Notes under the pieces: model-generated
Database searches by the model: none
What the model saw: the letters and a program-made list of their open reading frames with translations, nothing else
Told to the model about the DNA's origin: nothing
In this document: in pieces, positions 1-12,273 of the stretch
Layout of the letters: each line of letters opens with the position of its first letter
How positions within the stretch are numbered: the stretch's first letter is position 1
Program-made: the position numbers and the translations under genes
NCBI GenBank assembly: GCA_947311845.1
Contig: CAMZMU010000027.1
Coordinates: 76,980,825-77,044,824, forward strand
Direction of reading: 5' to 3'
Origin: Poa pratensis
Lineage: Eukaryota; Streptophyta; Magnoliopsida; Poales; Poaceae
DNA length: 64,000 bases

Positions 1-190
1 TGCAAAGTGTCTGGTTTTGAGAAATACCCTGTTGTGTGTGGATTCCCCGGAGTGTTTTAAACTCTACTATTTTGAAGAAAAAGTTTTGAAATGGTTTTAA
101 AATTAGGGGTATGTTAAAACCGTACAAGAAGTATCTTGTCATATCTCCGGGAATCTCTATAAGTCTCCGAATCTCGGGACGAGATTCTTT

Positions 191-204
191 TTAAGGAGGG
201 AAGG
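191..204 (+). other. Polypurine tract of element A
   Basis: The purine-rich run TTAAGGAGGGAAGG lies 2 bp upstream of the LTR start TGTAACACCC. It is the expected plus-strand DNA priming site. The equivalent site of element I, CGAGGGAAGG on the minus strand at about 27109-27118, has the same spacing. Confidence 0.7.
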
Positions 205-1177
205 TTTGTAACACCCCAAAACTTTGCCCTAATTTTAGTGGTGTTTCCTCACACCTGAAAAACTTTTTCCTTCTATTCCAATTTTTTTTTGCGTGCTCCA
301 TCGGTTCTTGATGATGCCGTTTGGGTTTCCATGCTTAAATATTCCAAAGGTTCAGCTGAACCACTTTGCCACTGCCAAAATCATCGGCCGATAACCTTCC
401 CTTTGAACACGAAGACGAAATCCCGAGTTCATCGAACCCTAGTATTCCTCCACCGATTCCACCAAATGATCAAAGGTGATGTCTCCCTTCGCCAAACCCC
501 TTTGAGTTTCTCCAAGAGCCATGATGGAACCAACTCAAGAGCATGCTCAAACCAGCCACTTCAGCATCGACACCCACCTCACTTTGGGCCCATGCTTTCC
601 TTAGCCATTTGGGAGACATATCACACCTACCACCGGTTATTTTTGACCAACATTGAGATACACCGATTAAGCACTCCACCACTTGTTAATGCAAAGAGAT
701 TGCAAGAACCACCTCACCTACTCCCCTGGTTACTCAAATGACCACTCGCCCATCCGTTTGACCCCAGAACCTCTTTTCAACCGCAATGCGAAATTGATCT
801 GGTTGTAGGACGTTTTGAACACCTAGCCCAAAATCCCACCCATATGTCTCCAAAAAATTACCCCACTCCATAAACCCTCCTTATACACCTAAACACAACC
901 GTTGGCAAAGGTTTTGGATTTATTTAATTTTGGAAGTTTCTTGCGGGCATTTCGTCGAACAGCGCGCATGCAGTTTTCTTGTTTCTCGGTTTCTAGTTTG
1001 TAGCCCGGTTTGGAGCCAACCAGCTGGCCTCCCTGTCCTTGTCCAGCTCCAGTATATCCCCTGTATGCCACTGCTCGACCAACTCAGCTCCCTATCCACT
1101 CCACCGCCGATCCTATCTAGTTTAGAGCAGAACCGTGGGTACCCTTGTTTGCCACCGACACCGGCCTTCCCCTGCCC

Positions 1178-1184
1178 TTTAAAA
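1178..1184 (+). promoter_or_regulatory. Possible TATA box in the LTR of element A
   Basis: TTTAAAA is followed by a CT-rich leader and repeated 'aaaccctag' 5'UTR-like motifs. The same layout (TATA, then GC- and CT-rich leader) is clearer in the LTR of element I. Assigned by analogy only. Confidence 0.3.
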
Positions 1185-2702
1185 CCCTCCCCGAGCTCCT
1201 CTGCGTGCTCTGCTCCTCCCTCTTCCCCTCCCGTAGCCTCTGGCCAGCGAGTGAGCAATCAAACCGAGCTCAATCGAAACCCTAGCCCCGGCCAACCCTA
1301 GCTCACGGTGGTGGTCGCCTTGGCCCTCCTCTGCCCCGGTTGAGCTGCGAGGCCAGCATGGCGTCCTCAAGGACCTCATCCCGCTCCTCTCCCAGCTCGC
1401 GGGCGCTGCAGGTCATCGACGGCAACCATTTCTCCGCGGCAGCCCGCCATGGCCGGGAGAAACGAGCTCGAGCTCGAGCCTCTCCCGCGCGCTTGGCCTT
1501 CCCCGAAACCCTGCCCTGGATGCGGGGGACCGCCGCCACCGTTCGCCATCATCCGCCGGCGCTCCGGCGACCCTATTGGTCGGCGTCGGAGGAGGGCGAC
1601 AGCGACGTCCCCGTCGTCATCCGTACCTCTGCGTGCATGCCCGAGACGACGAAGAGCGTCGTCGACCCTGCACCGAACCGGTACCAGGCCGGCCCTCCCT
1701 GCCAGCCCCTGTCGCCAGCGTCCTCCTGGCGGCCCAACTCGCCAGCGGCCCAAGCCAGCCGCGCCAGGCCGTCTCGCTCGCCCGCGCGTCGCGCAGCGCG
1801 TGAAGGCCCAGCGACGGCCCAAGTCGCGCGGCGACGCGGCCCGTGTGGTTTTTTTTCAGCGCGATCTGTTTTTCTTTTTCCTGGTGAGCAGCAAATAGCT
1901 ATCGGTCGCACATCGACAACTTTTGAACCGTAGCTCCGTTTTAGTCGATTCAAATTTGTAAATTCCTAGTTTGAGAAGCTCTGTCCAGTAGTATCAGTTT
2001 TACATTTTTGTAAAATACTTGTTTACTCAGTACCCTTGTATGCCTACTTAGGTGTATTCCGCGGTACCGGTAAACCGAGACCCCGAACCGTGACGTGCCC
2101 GTGACCCCCAAGCCAAACGGTGTCGATCTTCGCAGGCAAGCTAACCCTTGCTATGAGCCATCCCGCAATGTTGTTTGTTATTTGCTCATTGCCTTGTCGA
2201 GTGTTTGTATTTGTCTGCGTTCGGTATATATTATGTCAGTCTGCTATTGTTGTGTTCAATATGTCGCTTCGATTATTGCTCCTGCCATGTCATATTCATC
2301 ATCCATGTATGCATTAGAATGATGTGTGAATTATCTGTGCACCTCGCACTTGCGTGGCTTTGTCAAACCCTCTAAATAAACAACTATAAAACATGTGTCC
2401 CTATGATTGTTTGCTTCTTCTTCGCCGAGGTGAGGAGCGGACGAATGTCGTCTTATGATCCTCGGAGTTGGGGGCATTTGCCAAAAGAGTTATTTGCTTC
2501 TTATCCCTCCATCAAATATGGTTGGCGTAAGCCACCCGGACTGCGACACTTGGGAGCTGACTTTCCATTTGGTTCTTTTTGCCATGATTGCTGACACCAC
2601 GTCAGGTTAATACTCGAGTGGAATGGATGCTTTCTTTCTTATGATTGCTTTTCGGTTCATTGTTTGGAGGCTACATGCCTCACCAACTTTGTAATTAATC
2701 TG

Positions 2703-2890
2703 CGAGGGCACTGGCTGGAGGAACCGCCACAGTCGTCCGATTGACCCACTGTGTTATCTTTTGTAGTTGCTCTGTGAAGGCGCTTGCCAGCGGAAGACCG
2801 CTGCCACAGTCATTCGGTTGACGTTTCTTTTCTTTTGTCAAACGAGAAGGCGCTGGTCGGTGGGATCACCGCCATAGTCATCCGGTTGAC
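2703..2890 (+). repeat. Three degenerate direct repeats inside the LTR of A
   Basis: Three related units lie at 2703-2746, 2774-2822 and 2844-2890, about 70 bp apart. Each reads roughly GAAGGCGCTGG, then a variable part, then CCGCCACAGTCATCCGGTTGAC. They differ by several substitutions and small indels, so the array is old. No coding frame crosses them. Confidence 0.75.
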
Positions 2891-4404
2891 GCCATTTATT
2901 TTGCTAAGTTTGAACATGGATACTACTATTGCTTGAGATATTATGTTGCTAATGTCTTGATGTTTGATGATGTATATTATTGTGATATTGTGATTGTTAT
3001 GATTGGACTAATCCTCTGATGTTTGGACTTGTTATGATGAAACTTGATTAAATGAAACACCCCTCCAAACTTCGATGGGGTCAGTCCATAGTGCCACTAA
3101 TCTGAACATCGAAAGCACTACCACTGTCGCTCACATGGGCGGGCCTTGACCTACGTAATCCTATTGAGCCTCCTTTGATGCCACCATTTTTGGCAAGCCT
3201 AGTCGGTTACCATAGTTGGTCGGGGCTAGTCTTGCGAAGGTTCCGGAGCTAGGCGTCGCTCAAAGGTTGGGGACGTGCCGGATTCACTTCTGCATAAGGC
3301 ATATAGTTATGTCGGTGGCTATATAGGGAGTGTCTTGATGGCGTGAACGGTCGAGTGAGTGTATCAGACCGTCTTATGGATGTGATCCTAAAGTACCTGT
3401 TGTTAATGATCCACTTGGATGAGTGAAGTATTGCAACCGCTCGAGAGTGTCAAATTTGGATATCTAGCCTAGTTCCAAGGTTATGGAACAACAGTTCAGT
3501 GTCGGTCACACTATTGTCTTTGTCGAGTCAGGAGGTTAAACATAATTTCTGTTTGAAAGAAAGATGAATAACCTGATTTCACTAAATGAACAATAAGTTG
3601 ATGCAGGGAATCTTACTTTAGATGTGATTGTGAACCAAGTTTAGGGATGGCGGTGTGATGCGTTGGGGAGCCTATAGTTAGGCCAAAGCCCACATCAACC
3701 GTGCGTGCCCAGAGTGAAATGATGAGGCCAGTGGGCCTAGCAGTGATCACAGGTGCTGTTGTGTATTATTTGGTACCCACTTGGTACACCCGTATTCTCG
3801 TCACAGGTAAGCCCTTTGTATGATTGCCGGTGCACGATCCAACTCCACCTGGCTTGGACTCTGTACTGGTGATACCCCCTTTGCTTGCTTATGACATGTT
3901 TGGTTGTCAATGCCATGCTACTTTTATGCCATGAATCTAGAGTACACCTCGCCATGTTGTAAGATTTTATTTCCAATGTATCTCTGGTTGCATGATTCTT
4001 GGATTGTTTGTAGTGAGTGGCGATTCTTGCTGAGTGCATACAAATGTACTCACGGGCCTTGTGTTTGTGGTCAGATGTTGGCGAGGATTAACCTTCTACC
4101 TTAGCCAGAAGTGGAGCAAGAGCATGCTAAGATCAGTAGCCCAGCTAGATACCTGTAGAGTGGAGTCGCTCCAAGCCGTTGCCTCATTTATGTCTTCCGC
4201 TGCCAGTTAAACTCTGTCCTAAGCCATGCTTGGCATGATTTTCTGTAATGCCTTGATGGCTTGTAAACCCTTTTGTAGCACTTTGTGCCTGATTGTGTAA
4301 TGATGTCCGCTATGTTGCATTGTCGTAATGTGCGGCCAGATATCTTGGGCTGGCGCACGGGGCGACCGCCCTTCTGACAAGCTGTGCCAGAAGGGGGTGC
4401 CACA

Positions 4405-5098
4405 GTTTCCATGCACAGTAATGATCCCCTTAGGACCCGGTATCTTCAACTGCAAGTACACATAACAAGGCCGGGCCATAAACCTGGCATAGGCCGGCCT
4501 TCCCAGCAACGCATGATAAGGACTGTGAAAATCTACCACCTCAAAATCTAGCATCTCTGACCTGAAATTTTCCCGAGACTCGCCAAAAGCCACTTCTAAT
4601 GTGATTTTCCCCAATGGGGTTGCTGATTTCCCTGGAACTATGCCATGAAAAACTGTGGATGTCTTCTGCAATTGAGACTTTTTGAGACGCATGCGCAAGA
4701 AAGTTTCCCAGTACAAGATATTGATGCTTCTTCCTCCATCCATCAGGACCTTTTTCAGCTCATAACCCTCCACTTAGGGGGCCACAACCAACGCAAGCAG
4801 ACCCGGGTGTTCCACATGATCCGGGTGATCTGCTCTACTCCACGTGATTGTTTGCTCAGACCATCTCAAATACCTAGGTGCTTCCATGGACACCGCATTA
4901 ATAGCCCTTCGAATTACCTTCCTCTCCCTTTTAGAAGAATTTGACGTGTAAACATGATATGAACCAAGCTGCTTGGGCTGAGTGTTGAACCCGCCATGGC
5001 TTTGAGAACTTGAGCCGGCTGGAGGGCCGGTTGGTGTTGCATTGGCTCCAGTGAGCGGAGCCGCGGCCGGGCTTGCACCCGTGCCGGGTCCTCCACCC
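4405..5098 (-). pseudogene. Element B gag tail and aspartic protease, truncated by A
   Basis: The protease would cleave the Gag-Pol polyprotein. Read on the minus strand from 5097, one frame gives a Gly/Pro/Ser linker, a basic segment, the conserved stretch with 'RADHPDHV' and the retroviral-type active site D-G-G at 4732-4740 followed by 'INILY'. Further on is 'HALLGRPAYARFMA', typical of Tat proteases. The active site reads DGGRS where most relatives have DGGSS. A TAA stop at 4774-4776, just before the active site, inactivates the frame. The coding sequence is cut after 'GIITVHGN' at 4405, where A's LTR begins; any open frame continuing into A is chance. The upstream side is cut at 5098 by element C. 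Confidence 0.85.
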
Positions 5099-5755
5099 TG
5101 ATTACCCCCAAGAGCAGGGGATCACTATAGCACCTCTCAATGTGGAAGTAAGGTATCGATCCGCAGGAGCAAGAAGGAAAAGTTATATATTCCCTACAAC
5201 TAAAGTGTCACAAGTTTTAGTTGATCATGCACTAAAGAAGTTTAAAGAACAAGGTGGTTGATTTAATGGATGGAAGTTTAATGTAACAAAACAAGAATGT
5301 AAAAGTGTCCCAATCCTCTTCAATGCAAGAGGACAAGACAAGATTTTCTCTTATAGGAACAATGGACATGGGTTCATGGGTTCACTTAATCCTCTCTCTC
5401 TCATCTACGGTGATTATCATGTTATAGATAAAGTACAAACAATTGTCATGTTTTAATGGTAGCTTTTATAACGGCTATATGTCCTAAAACACATAGTTGA
5501 AAGAAGTACTCATTTGTGTTGCTAGGTCACCCTCGTAAGGCTAACGTGGTTGTTGTCACTCCCACATCATACTCTTCCCTTTTACCCCCAGATAAAGGAT
5601 GTTGGGCAGTACTGTGTCACTCAATACCTATGCCGTGTCACATCGGCCATCCCGTACCCACATACATCATACTTCTTAAAGAACAATATTCTATCAAAGT
5701 ATGACAAGTCATAAAAGTTCCAACACAACAGTAAATGCATAACAAATCATCTCAT
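5099..5755 (-). repeat. Truncated 3' LTR of element C
   Basis: This matches the first 657 bp of the right-hand LTR (16122-16779) almost base for base. At about 5755 the match stops and the sequence jumps to internal DNA ('ttaatgattgcaatgtgg', also at 58029). The missing stretch is the remaining 0.7 kb of LTR plus about 0.4 kb of adjoining internal DNA that element D still has (57628-58028). The polypurine tract is therefore lost. The junction has only a few bases of microhomology. Confidence 0.85.
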
Positions 5756-7100
5756 AAAAGTTAATGATTGCAATGTGGAATTCTTGGTGTCAAGCTCTCA
5801 TTACCCCTATCATAGCATCTTGAATGATTAAAGTTTAATGTGAAAGAAAATATGAGTAGTGTGCTTGATAAAGTAAATGTTAGGTGTCTCATGCCCCTTG
5901 AATACAAGTACCTACACCATGATTACTCAACTTAGGAAACAAAGAAATTTCAAGTTATATATCATTGTAAGTAATAATAGTTTCATCAAGAGCGTCAACT
6001 GGGGTACCTCTTGTCCCAGGATATGGAACAAGCTCATATCAAAATCACAAGACAAACAAACAAGATGAACAACCTCAACACCCTTTTTATTTACCATTGG
6101 AATAGCTTTTTATTATAAGGTGCATCACAGACGGTTTACCATAGTATGTAAGTAAATTTCCACCATGAATGATGCATGGCTTAGATTAGCGGCCCAGGCG
6201 TCTCTCTAACCATTTATACAAACTCATTTAAACTACTTCATTTCCACCTTATTTCACCACGATAGGCATCCATAAACAAAAGTACATGATATCAACTAAA
6301 TGAGATGAAGGAGCATGTTGAAAGCTTTGCATGTGACAGCACATATGGGCTAACTCCCAACCTCGGACATTTATCAAGCCACTAGCATCATATTATTAAT
6401 CACAATGGGTAATGTTTTATTTATGCAATAAAAATAGAGTTGTGCATCAAGTTCGCGAGAGCTATATAACCAACTTTTCCCATAACAATTAATAACATAA
6501 ACATTTTCATTCAGAGGTATAGATAACATAAAATATCATGATATACATACTCGAAATAGCATAAAGCCATTAGATAGATATGGTGGACTCACTGGAATAA
6601 CTTTGGTTGAAGGTGTTGGAAACAAGTTTTTGCTTGTTGGAATGTTTGGGCTAGCAAGAGGGAGAAAGTTGACCATCTAGATGCATGCATGAGTGTCCAT
6701 AGAACTAACAAATCCATGTTAAACAAAGTAAAATAACTTTCAGCATCAAAACATGAATAAGTGATAGCTCTTAATAAAGCATTTGCAAATTATTACTCAT
6801 TAACAAGCTCATGAATCATGCAACTATATGTATCATTAAAAATCAACTCAAACATCCCTTTTCCAAATATGATAAAAGCATCCAACATATTTCAACCCAT
6901 ATTTCCAGTAGCTCTTTCTCATATAAATGATAATGTGGTGGTCTCACAAAATAACAAACAAACCAAAAACAAACAAAACGACGCTCCAAGTTTATGCGAT
7001 AAAGTGTTTTCAAACCGAGAGTGTGTAGGTCCAGTGGGGTTGTCTTCACATCCCCAAGCTTATGGTCTTCACCATCCTTGGATAACTCTTGGTGCATCTC
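5756..7100 (-). other. Non-coding 3' internal region of element C, part 1
   Basis: This aligns closely, in the same orientation, with 58029-59375 of element D and in reverse with about 45485-46840 of element F. Small open frames are not preserved as proteins between copies. The occupied position corresponds to where pol would be in an autonomous Athila element, but no reverse transcriptase or integrase motif is seen on either strand. A polypurine-like motif TAAGCTTGGGGATG is at 7049-7062 (minus). Confidence 0.75.
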
Positions 7101-8701
7101 TGATGTGTGTAAAGTCACACGTCCGTTGGGAACCCCAAGAGGAAGGTATGATGAGTGCAGCAGCAAGTTTTCCCTCAGTATGAAACCAAGGTTATCGAAC
7201 CAGTAGGAGATCGAAGTTGCTTCGAAGGTGTCAACGGCGTCAGAAAAAGTGTGGTGATGAAGGGGAGGTCTGACTCGTCGACTTGGAACCTGCACACAAC
7301 AATCAAACTACTTTGCCCCAACGAAACAGTGATGGTGTCAATCTCACCGGCTTGCTGAAAACAAAGGATTAGACGTATAGTGTGGAAAATGATGTTTGCT
7401 TGCAGAGAATGTAAAAGAACAATGATTGTAGTAGGTTGTATTTCAGATGTAAAAGAATGGACCGGGGTCCACAGTTCACTAGTGGTGTCTCTCCATAATA
7501 AAATACTAACATGCTGGATAAACAAATTACAGTTGGGCAATTGACAAATAGAAAGGGCATAACAATGCACATACATGTCATGATGATCACTATGAGATTT
7601 ACTTAGGCATTACGACAAAGTACACAGGCCGCCATCCAGCATGCATCTGTGTCTAAATAGTCCACCTTCAGGTTAGCATCCGCACCCCTTCAAGTATTAA
7701 GTTGCAAGCAACAGGCAATTGCATTAAGTATGGTGCATAATGTAAACAACACTAATATCCTTAGACAAAGCATTGCTGTTTTACCCCTAGTAGCAACAGC
7801 AGATCCACAACCTTAGAACTTTCTGTCACTGTCCCAGATTAAATGGAGGCATGAACCTACTATCTAGCATAAATACTCCCTCTTGGAGTTGCAAGCATAA
7901 ACTTGGCCAGAGCCTACACTAATAATGGAGAGCATGCAAGATCATAAACAACACATATATGATAGATCAATAATCAACTAGACATAGTATTCAATATCCA
8001 TCGGATCCCAACAAACACAACATGTAGCATTACAATAAGATGATCTTGATCATGATAGGCAGCTCACAAGATATAAACATGATGGCACAAAAGGAGAAGA
8101 CAACCATCTAGCTACTGCTATGGACCCGTAGTCCAGGGATGAACTACTCACGCATCACTCCGGAGGCAGGCATGGCGATGTAGAGCCCTCCGGTGATGAT
8201 TCCCCTCTCCGGCAGGGTGCCGGAGGAGAACTTCTGAACCCCCCGAGTTAGGGTTGATGGCGGCGGCGGCAGAGGATGTTTTCTGGAATAATGGCTCGGT
8301 GTTTTAGGGTTTTCGCGTCGGGAGGAATAAATAGGCGAAGGGGCGACGTCGGTGGATGCGCGGGGCCCGCTCCCCATAGGGTGGCGCGGCAGGGGCCCCA
8401 CCTGCGCCGCCATGTGGGGAGGGCGCCCTGCTGCCCCCTTCGTCTCTCCTTCGGACTTCTGGAACGTGTCCGGAAAAATAGGCATCTGGGATTTTGATTC
8501 GTCCAATTCCGAGAATATTTCCAGAACAGCTTTTCTGAAACCAAAAACAGCAGAAAGCAGGAACTGGCACTGTGGCATCTTGTTAATAGGTTAGTTCCAG
8601 AAAATGTATAAAAATTCTATGAAGTGTGAATAAAACATGTAGCTATTTGTATAAAACAAGCATGGAACATAAGAAATTATAGATACGTTGGAGACGTATC
8701 A
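7101..8701 (-). repeat. 3' LTR of element E
   Basis: The 1601 bp LTR starts TGATGTGTGT and ends ACGTATCA on the plus strand. It pairs with 12454-14050. A TATA-like CTATTTATT lies on the minus strand at 8326-8334. A degenerate copy of the primer-binding site (GTCAACGGCGTCAGAAAAAG) lies within the LTR at 7230-7249. The body also contains GC-rich sequence (about 8200-8460) with overlapping chance frames. Confidence 0.9.
8326..8334 (-). promoter_or_regulatory. TATA-like box in the 3' LTR of element E
   Basis: CTATTTATT on the minus strand sits between the GC-rich U3 block and the leader. It is conserved at 13675-13683 in the other LTR. Predicted core promoter only; no transcript evidence. Confidence 0.45.
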
Positions 8702-11406
8702 AGCATCCCCAAGCTTAGTTCTACTCGTCCTCGAGTAGGTAAATGATAACAACAATAATTTCTGAAGTGACATGCTACCAACATAATCTTGATCAAATAA
8801 TATTGTAAAGCATATGTCATGAATGAAGTGACTCAAGGCAATGGTCTATAGTTTGCTAACAAATAGATAATGAGTAAACACTGAATCATATAAGCAAAAG
8901 CTTTTCATAAATAGTACTTTCAAGACAAGTATCAAAAAGTTTTGCATAAGAGTTAACTCATAAAGCAATAGATTCTAAATAAAAGGCATTTAAGCAACAC
9001 AAAGGAAGATTAAGTTTCAGTAATTGCTTTCAACTTGTAACTTGTATATCTCATGGATAATTGTCAACACAAAGCAATATAATAAGTGCAATAAGTAAAC
9101 ATATAAGAATTGTTGCACACAAAGTTGACACAAGTGTTTGCTTCAGGGATAGAAAGGATTAGTTAAACTGACTCAGCAATAAAGTAAAAGATAGGCCCTT
9201 CGCAGAGGGAAGTAGGGATTAAATCATGTGCTAGAGCTTTTTAAGTTTTGAAAACATATAGAGAGCATAAAGTAACTGTTCGTGAGGTGTTTGTTGTTGT
9301 CAACGAATGGCAGTGGGCACTCTATCCCCCTTGTCACCCAAACTTTCAAGAGCGGCTCACATGAAGGGCGTTATTTCTACCCAAGGGTAGATCATCCCTC
9401 TTCTCTTTTGTTTACACATGCATATATAAAAATTAGTATGACACCCTCCCAACCTTTGCTTACACAAGCCATGGCTAACCGAATCCTGGGGTGCCTTCCA
9501 ACAATCACATACCACGGAGGAGTGCCTATTTGATAAAATTTAACATATTGGAATTTGCTTTTGATAAATCATGGCAAACATGTGAAGAGAATCAAATGGT
9601 TATAGTTGAGATTAATTGGGACTGGGCACCCCATTTGCCAGCTCTTTTTGCAAGTTATTGGATAAGCGGATGTATATGCCACTAGTCCATTGGTGAAAGT
9701 CTGTCATGAGTAAATGACAAGGTGATAAAGTAAACGCCACATACTTCCTCATGAGCTATAAAACATTGACACAAATAAGGAGTAATAGCTTTTGAATAGT
9801 TTAAAGGTAGCACATGAAGTATTTACTTGGAATGGCAGAAAATACCACATAATAGGTAGATATGGTGGACACAATTGGCATGGGTTTTGGCTCAAGGTCT
9901 TGGATGCACGAGAAGCATTCCCTCTCAGTACAGAGTTTAGGCTAGCAAGGTTGTTTGAAGCAAACACAAGTATAAACCGGTACAGCAAGACTCACATGAA
10001 AACATATTGCAAGCATTATAAGACTCTACACTATCTTTCCTTGTTGCTCAAACACTTTTACCCGAAAATATCTAGACCTTAGAGATACCAATCATGCAAA
10101 CCAAATTTCAACAAGCTCTACGGTAGTTCTTTACTAATAGGTTTTTAACTACATGATGCAAGAGATTAAACATGAAATACTTGAGAGCTCAAAACAATTG
10201 CAAAGTGTCAAATAAAACAAGACAAAACAGCCCTCAACTAGTACATGTACTAGTAGCTTTCTACAAGAATGAGTATGTCTTTTCAATATACCTTCTACCA
10301 CATGTTGCATTTTCTGTTTCCAACCAAACACAAATCAACTTATTTTAACAAAAACTCTCCAAGTAATACAAAAAATGAAACAAGAGAGTACAATTCCACA
10401 AGAATTAACAGCTCTAAAAGAGATACATGAAAAACAGGAGCTAAAAGCATAGCAGTAGCTAGATAAGAATACTCAAAAGATATAAGTGAAGAATATGAGT
10501 ATTCAGATGAAAAAGCGGAGCGTGTCTCTCTCCCACACAAGAATGCTAGGATCCAACTTTATTCAGAAAAATAAAAACAACAAACAAAAATAAAAGCACA
10601 CAGACGCTCCAAGTAAAATACATAAAATGTGGAAGAATTAAAATATAGTTTCACTAGAGATGACCTGATAAATTGTTGATGAAGAAGGGGATGCCTTGGG
10701 CATCCCCAAGCTTAGACGCTTGAGTCTTCTTGAATATTGCAGGGATGACCCACGGGGGCATCCCCAAGCTTAGTCTTTTCACTCTTCTTGATCACATCAT
10801 ATCATCCTTCTCTCTTGCTCCTTGAAAACTTCCGCCACACCAAACTCAGGTAACTCGTTAGAGGGTTAGTGCATAATCAAAAATTCTCATATTCTACTGT
10901 GACACAATCATTACCAAAGCTTCTGGACATTACTTACAGCCACTGATGTTTAATGGAGCAAAGAAATCCAATCAAACATAGTAAAAGAGGAAATGCAAAA
11001 TGAAAGGTAGAATCTGTCAAAAACAGAACAGTCTGGAAAGACGAATTTTTTCGAGGCACTTAACTTGCTCAGATAGAAGAAGCCCAAACTAGTGAAACTT
11101 GCGTAAATATATAAGGATCATGCGTGATTTTTTTCAGATTCTTTCGAATTTTCTGTGGCGCATACAGTTCAAAACGGTGGACAGCAAAAATCTGTCACTG
11201 CGCAGAAATCCAATTTTAGCAACAACTTTCATCTAGAGACTTTACTTGGCACAACAATGCAATAAAATAAAGATACAAAGGAGTTGCTACAGAAGTAAAC
11301 AGCACCTTGACTCAAAATAAAATAAAATGATAGAACATAAAAATATGGGTTGTCTCCCACAAGCGCTTTTCTTTAACGCCTTTCAGCTAGGCGCAGAAAG
11401 TGAAAA
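8702..11406 (-). other. Non-coding internal region of element E
   Basis: No protein domain is visible on either strand over 2.7 kb. The polypurine tract TAAGCTTGGGGATG is at 8704-8717 (minus), 2 bp from the LTR. It is followed by a near-palindrome, TACTCGAGGACGAGTA, also present beside the polypurine tracts of D and F. Two more TAAGCTTGGGGATG copies lie at 10701-10714 and 10759-10772. A conserved hairpin block is at 11346-11392. The stretch takes the place of protease and pol in an autonomous relative. Confidence 0.7.
11346..11392 (-). other. Conserved stop-proximal hairpin block, element E copy
   Basis: On the minus strand the block lies 15 bp past the gag stop. It contains palindrome AAGCGCTT followed by TGGG-AGACAA-CCCA, a 4 bp stem with a 6 nt loop. 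The other copies (14609-14656, 44892-44939, 59924-59971) have CGGG/CCCG stems, so the outer pair changed from C-G to T-A while pairing was kept. Confidence 0.55.
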
Positions 11407-12104
11407 TCAAGTGTTATCAAGAGAAGATGCATCAACATCATAATTTTCCTCAAAAACACAACTTGTCACAATAGGTACCTTAGGTGTCCCTGAATATTTT
11501 CCATTATTTAAATTTCCCATAGTTGTATTAAGAGTTTTATCAATTTTAAGCTCATAATGAGTCTTCTGCTTTAGCATCTTAGGGACATACATGAACTTTT
11601 GCTCTTTCCCTACATAAGCCTTCTCCTTAAACTTAAGAGAAGAAAAGGTTGAACCCAAGGTTCCCATAGCTTCTTCTAGTTCGCCAATCCTATGGTTTTG
11701 ATTATCAAGAGCATGTCTAGCCTCTAAAGCAGTGATTCTTTCATTAGTGCTTACTACTGATTCAAGTAGTGTTGGAAAAAATTTCTCCATAGAATCTAGT
11801 TTGTTTATAATATCCTCCAAAGTGATCTCAGTTTTAATATTGTTAGTAGGTGGTGTTCCTACTAAACTTTCAATTAAATTACAAGCTTCCAAAGCAGGAG
11901 TACCTAGGAAATTACCCCTGTAAGAGTATCCAGAATATACCTATACCAACTAGTGATACCAACATAGAAATTCCTAAGAAGGATCATGGCAGAATGTTTT
12001 TTAGTACATCTATGATGAGCATCACTAATTCTATACCAAGCATCTTTCAAACATTCTCCCCCTTGTTGCCTAAAGGAACGAACCTCAACTTCAGGAGTAC
12101 TCAT
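11407..12104 (-). pseudogene. Element E gag-like protein, one frameshift
   Basis: Gag packages element RNA into virus-like particles in the cytoplasm. The start ATG at 12102-12104 opens 'MSTPEVEVRSFRQQ' with 'CLKDAWYRISDAHHR', a pattern seen at the start of Athila-type gag remnants. The frame shifts near 11918 in a GGGG run. The second frame continues from 'GNFLGTPALEACNLIE' into a 161-residue segment with a likely coiled-coil heptad region ('NERITALEARHAL') and ends at 11407. The total of about 230 residues is far shorter than a full Gag, with no CCHC zinc knuckle. It looks like a degenerate, non-autonomous gag. Confidence 0.65.
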
Positions 12105-12273
12105 TTTAGCAAAAATGAAAGCTAGGCCGAAATAATAAAAGTAAAACAAGTAACTAATTTTTTTGTGTTTTTCATATAAAGAAAGCAAACAAGACAAAAT
12201 AAAAATAAAGCAAGACAAAAACAAAGTAAAGAGATTGGGTGTGAGAGACTCCCCTTGCAGGAGCAATTCGGCC

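Larger units (their letters stand above)
1..4404 (+). mobile_element. Element A: 3' end of a Tekay-like Ty3/gypsy chromovirus, rest outside the window
   Basis: The first 206 bp are the non-coding 3' end of the internal region. They hold the 'tctcgggacgagat' block that, in this lineage, follows the integrase-chromodomain stop codon; the same block lies on the minus strand of element I at 27121-27140, just after a chromodomain, which anchors the assignment. A polypurine tract and a long LTR starting TGTAACACCCC and ending GGTGCCACA follow. The LTR ends inside the protease frame of element B, so A inserted into B. Its target duplication cannot be checked because the left end is outside the window. 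No A protein is visible. Tekay/Del is the likeliest clade because of LTR length and the TGTAACA start, but no domain is available to prove it. Confidence 0.75.
207..4404 (+). repeat. 3' LTR of element A (about 4.2 kb)
   Basis: The LTR starts TGTAACACCCC and ends GGTGCCACA, with canonical TG/CA termini. It has a GC-rich middle (about 1150-1850) holding overlapping open frames on both strands. None has a recognisable domain, and the matching GC-rich middle of the element I LTR behaves the same way, so I treat them as non-coding. TTTAAAA at 1178-1184, followed by a pyrimidine-rich stretch and 'aaaccctag' motifs, may be the core promoter and transcribed leader. The remainder is AT-rich and non-coding. 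No partner LTR is in the window, so age cannot be judged. Confidence 0.7.

Noticed and set aside
1340..1933. Long overlapping frames in the GC-rich middle of A's LTR
   Set aside because: No domain, both strands equally open, typical of GC-rich LTR cores; not supported as a captured gene.
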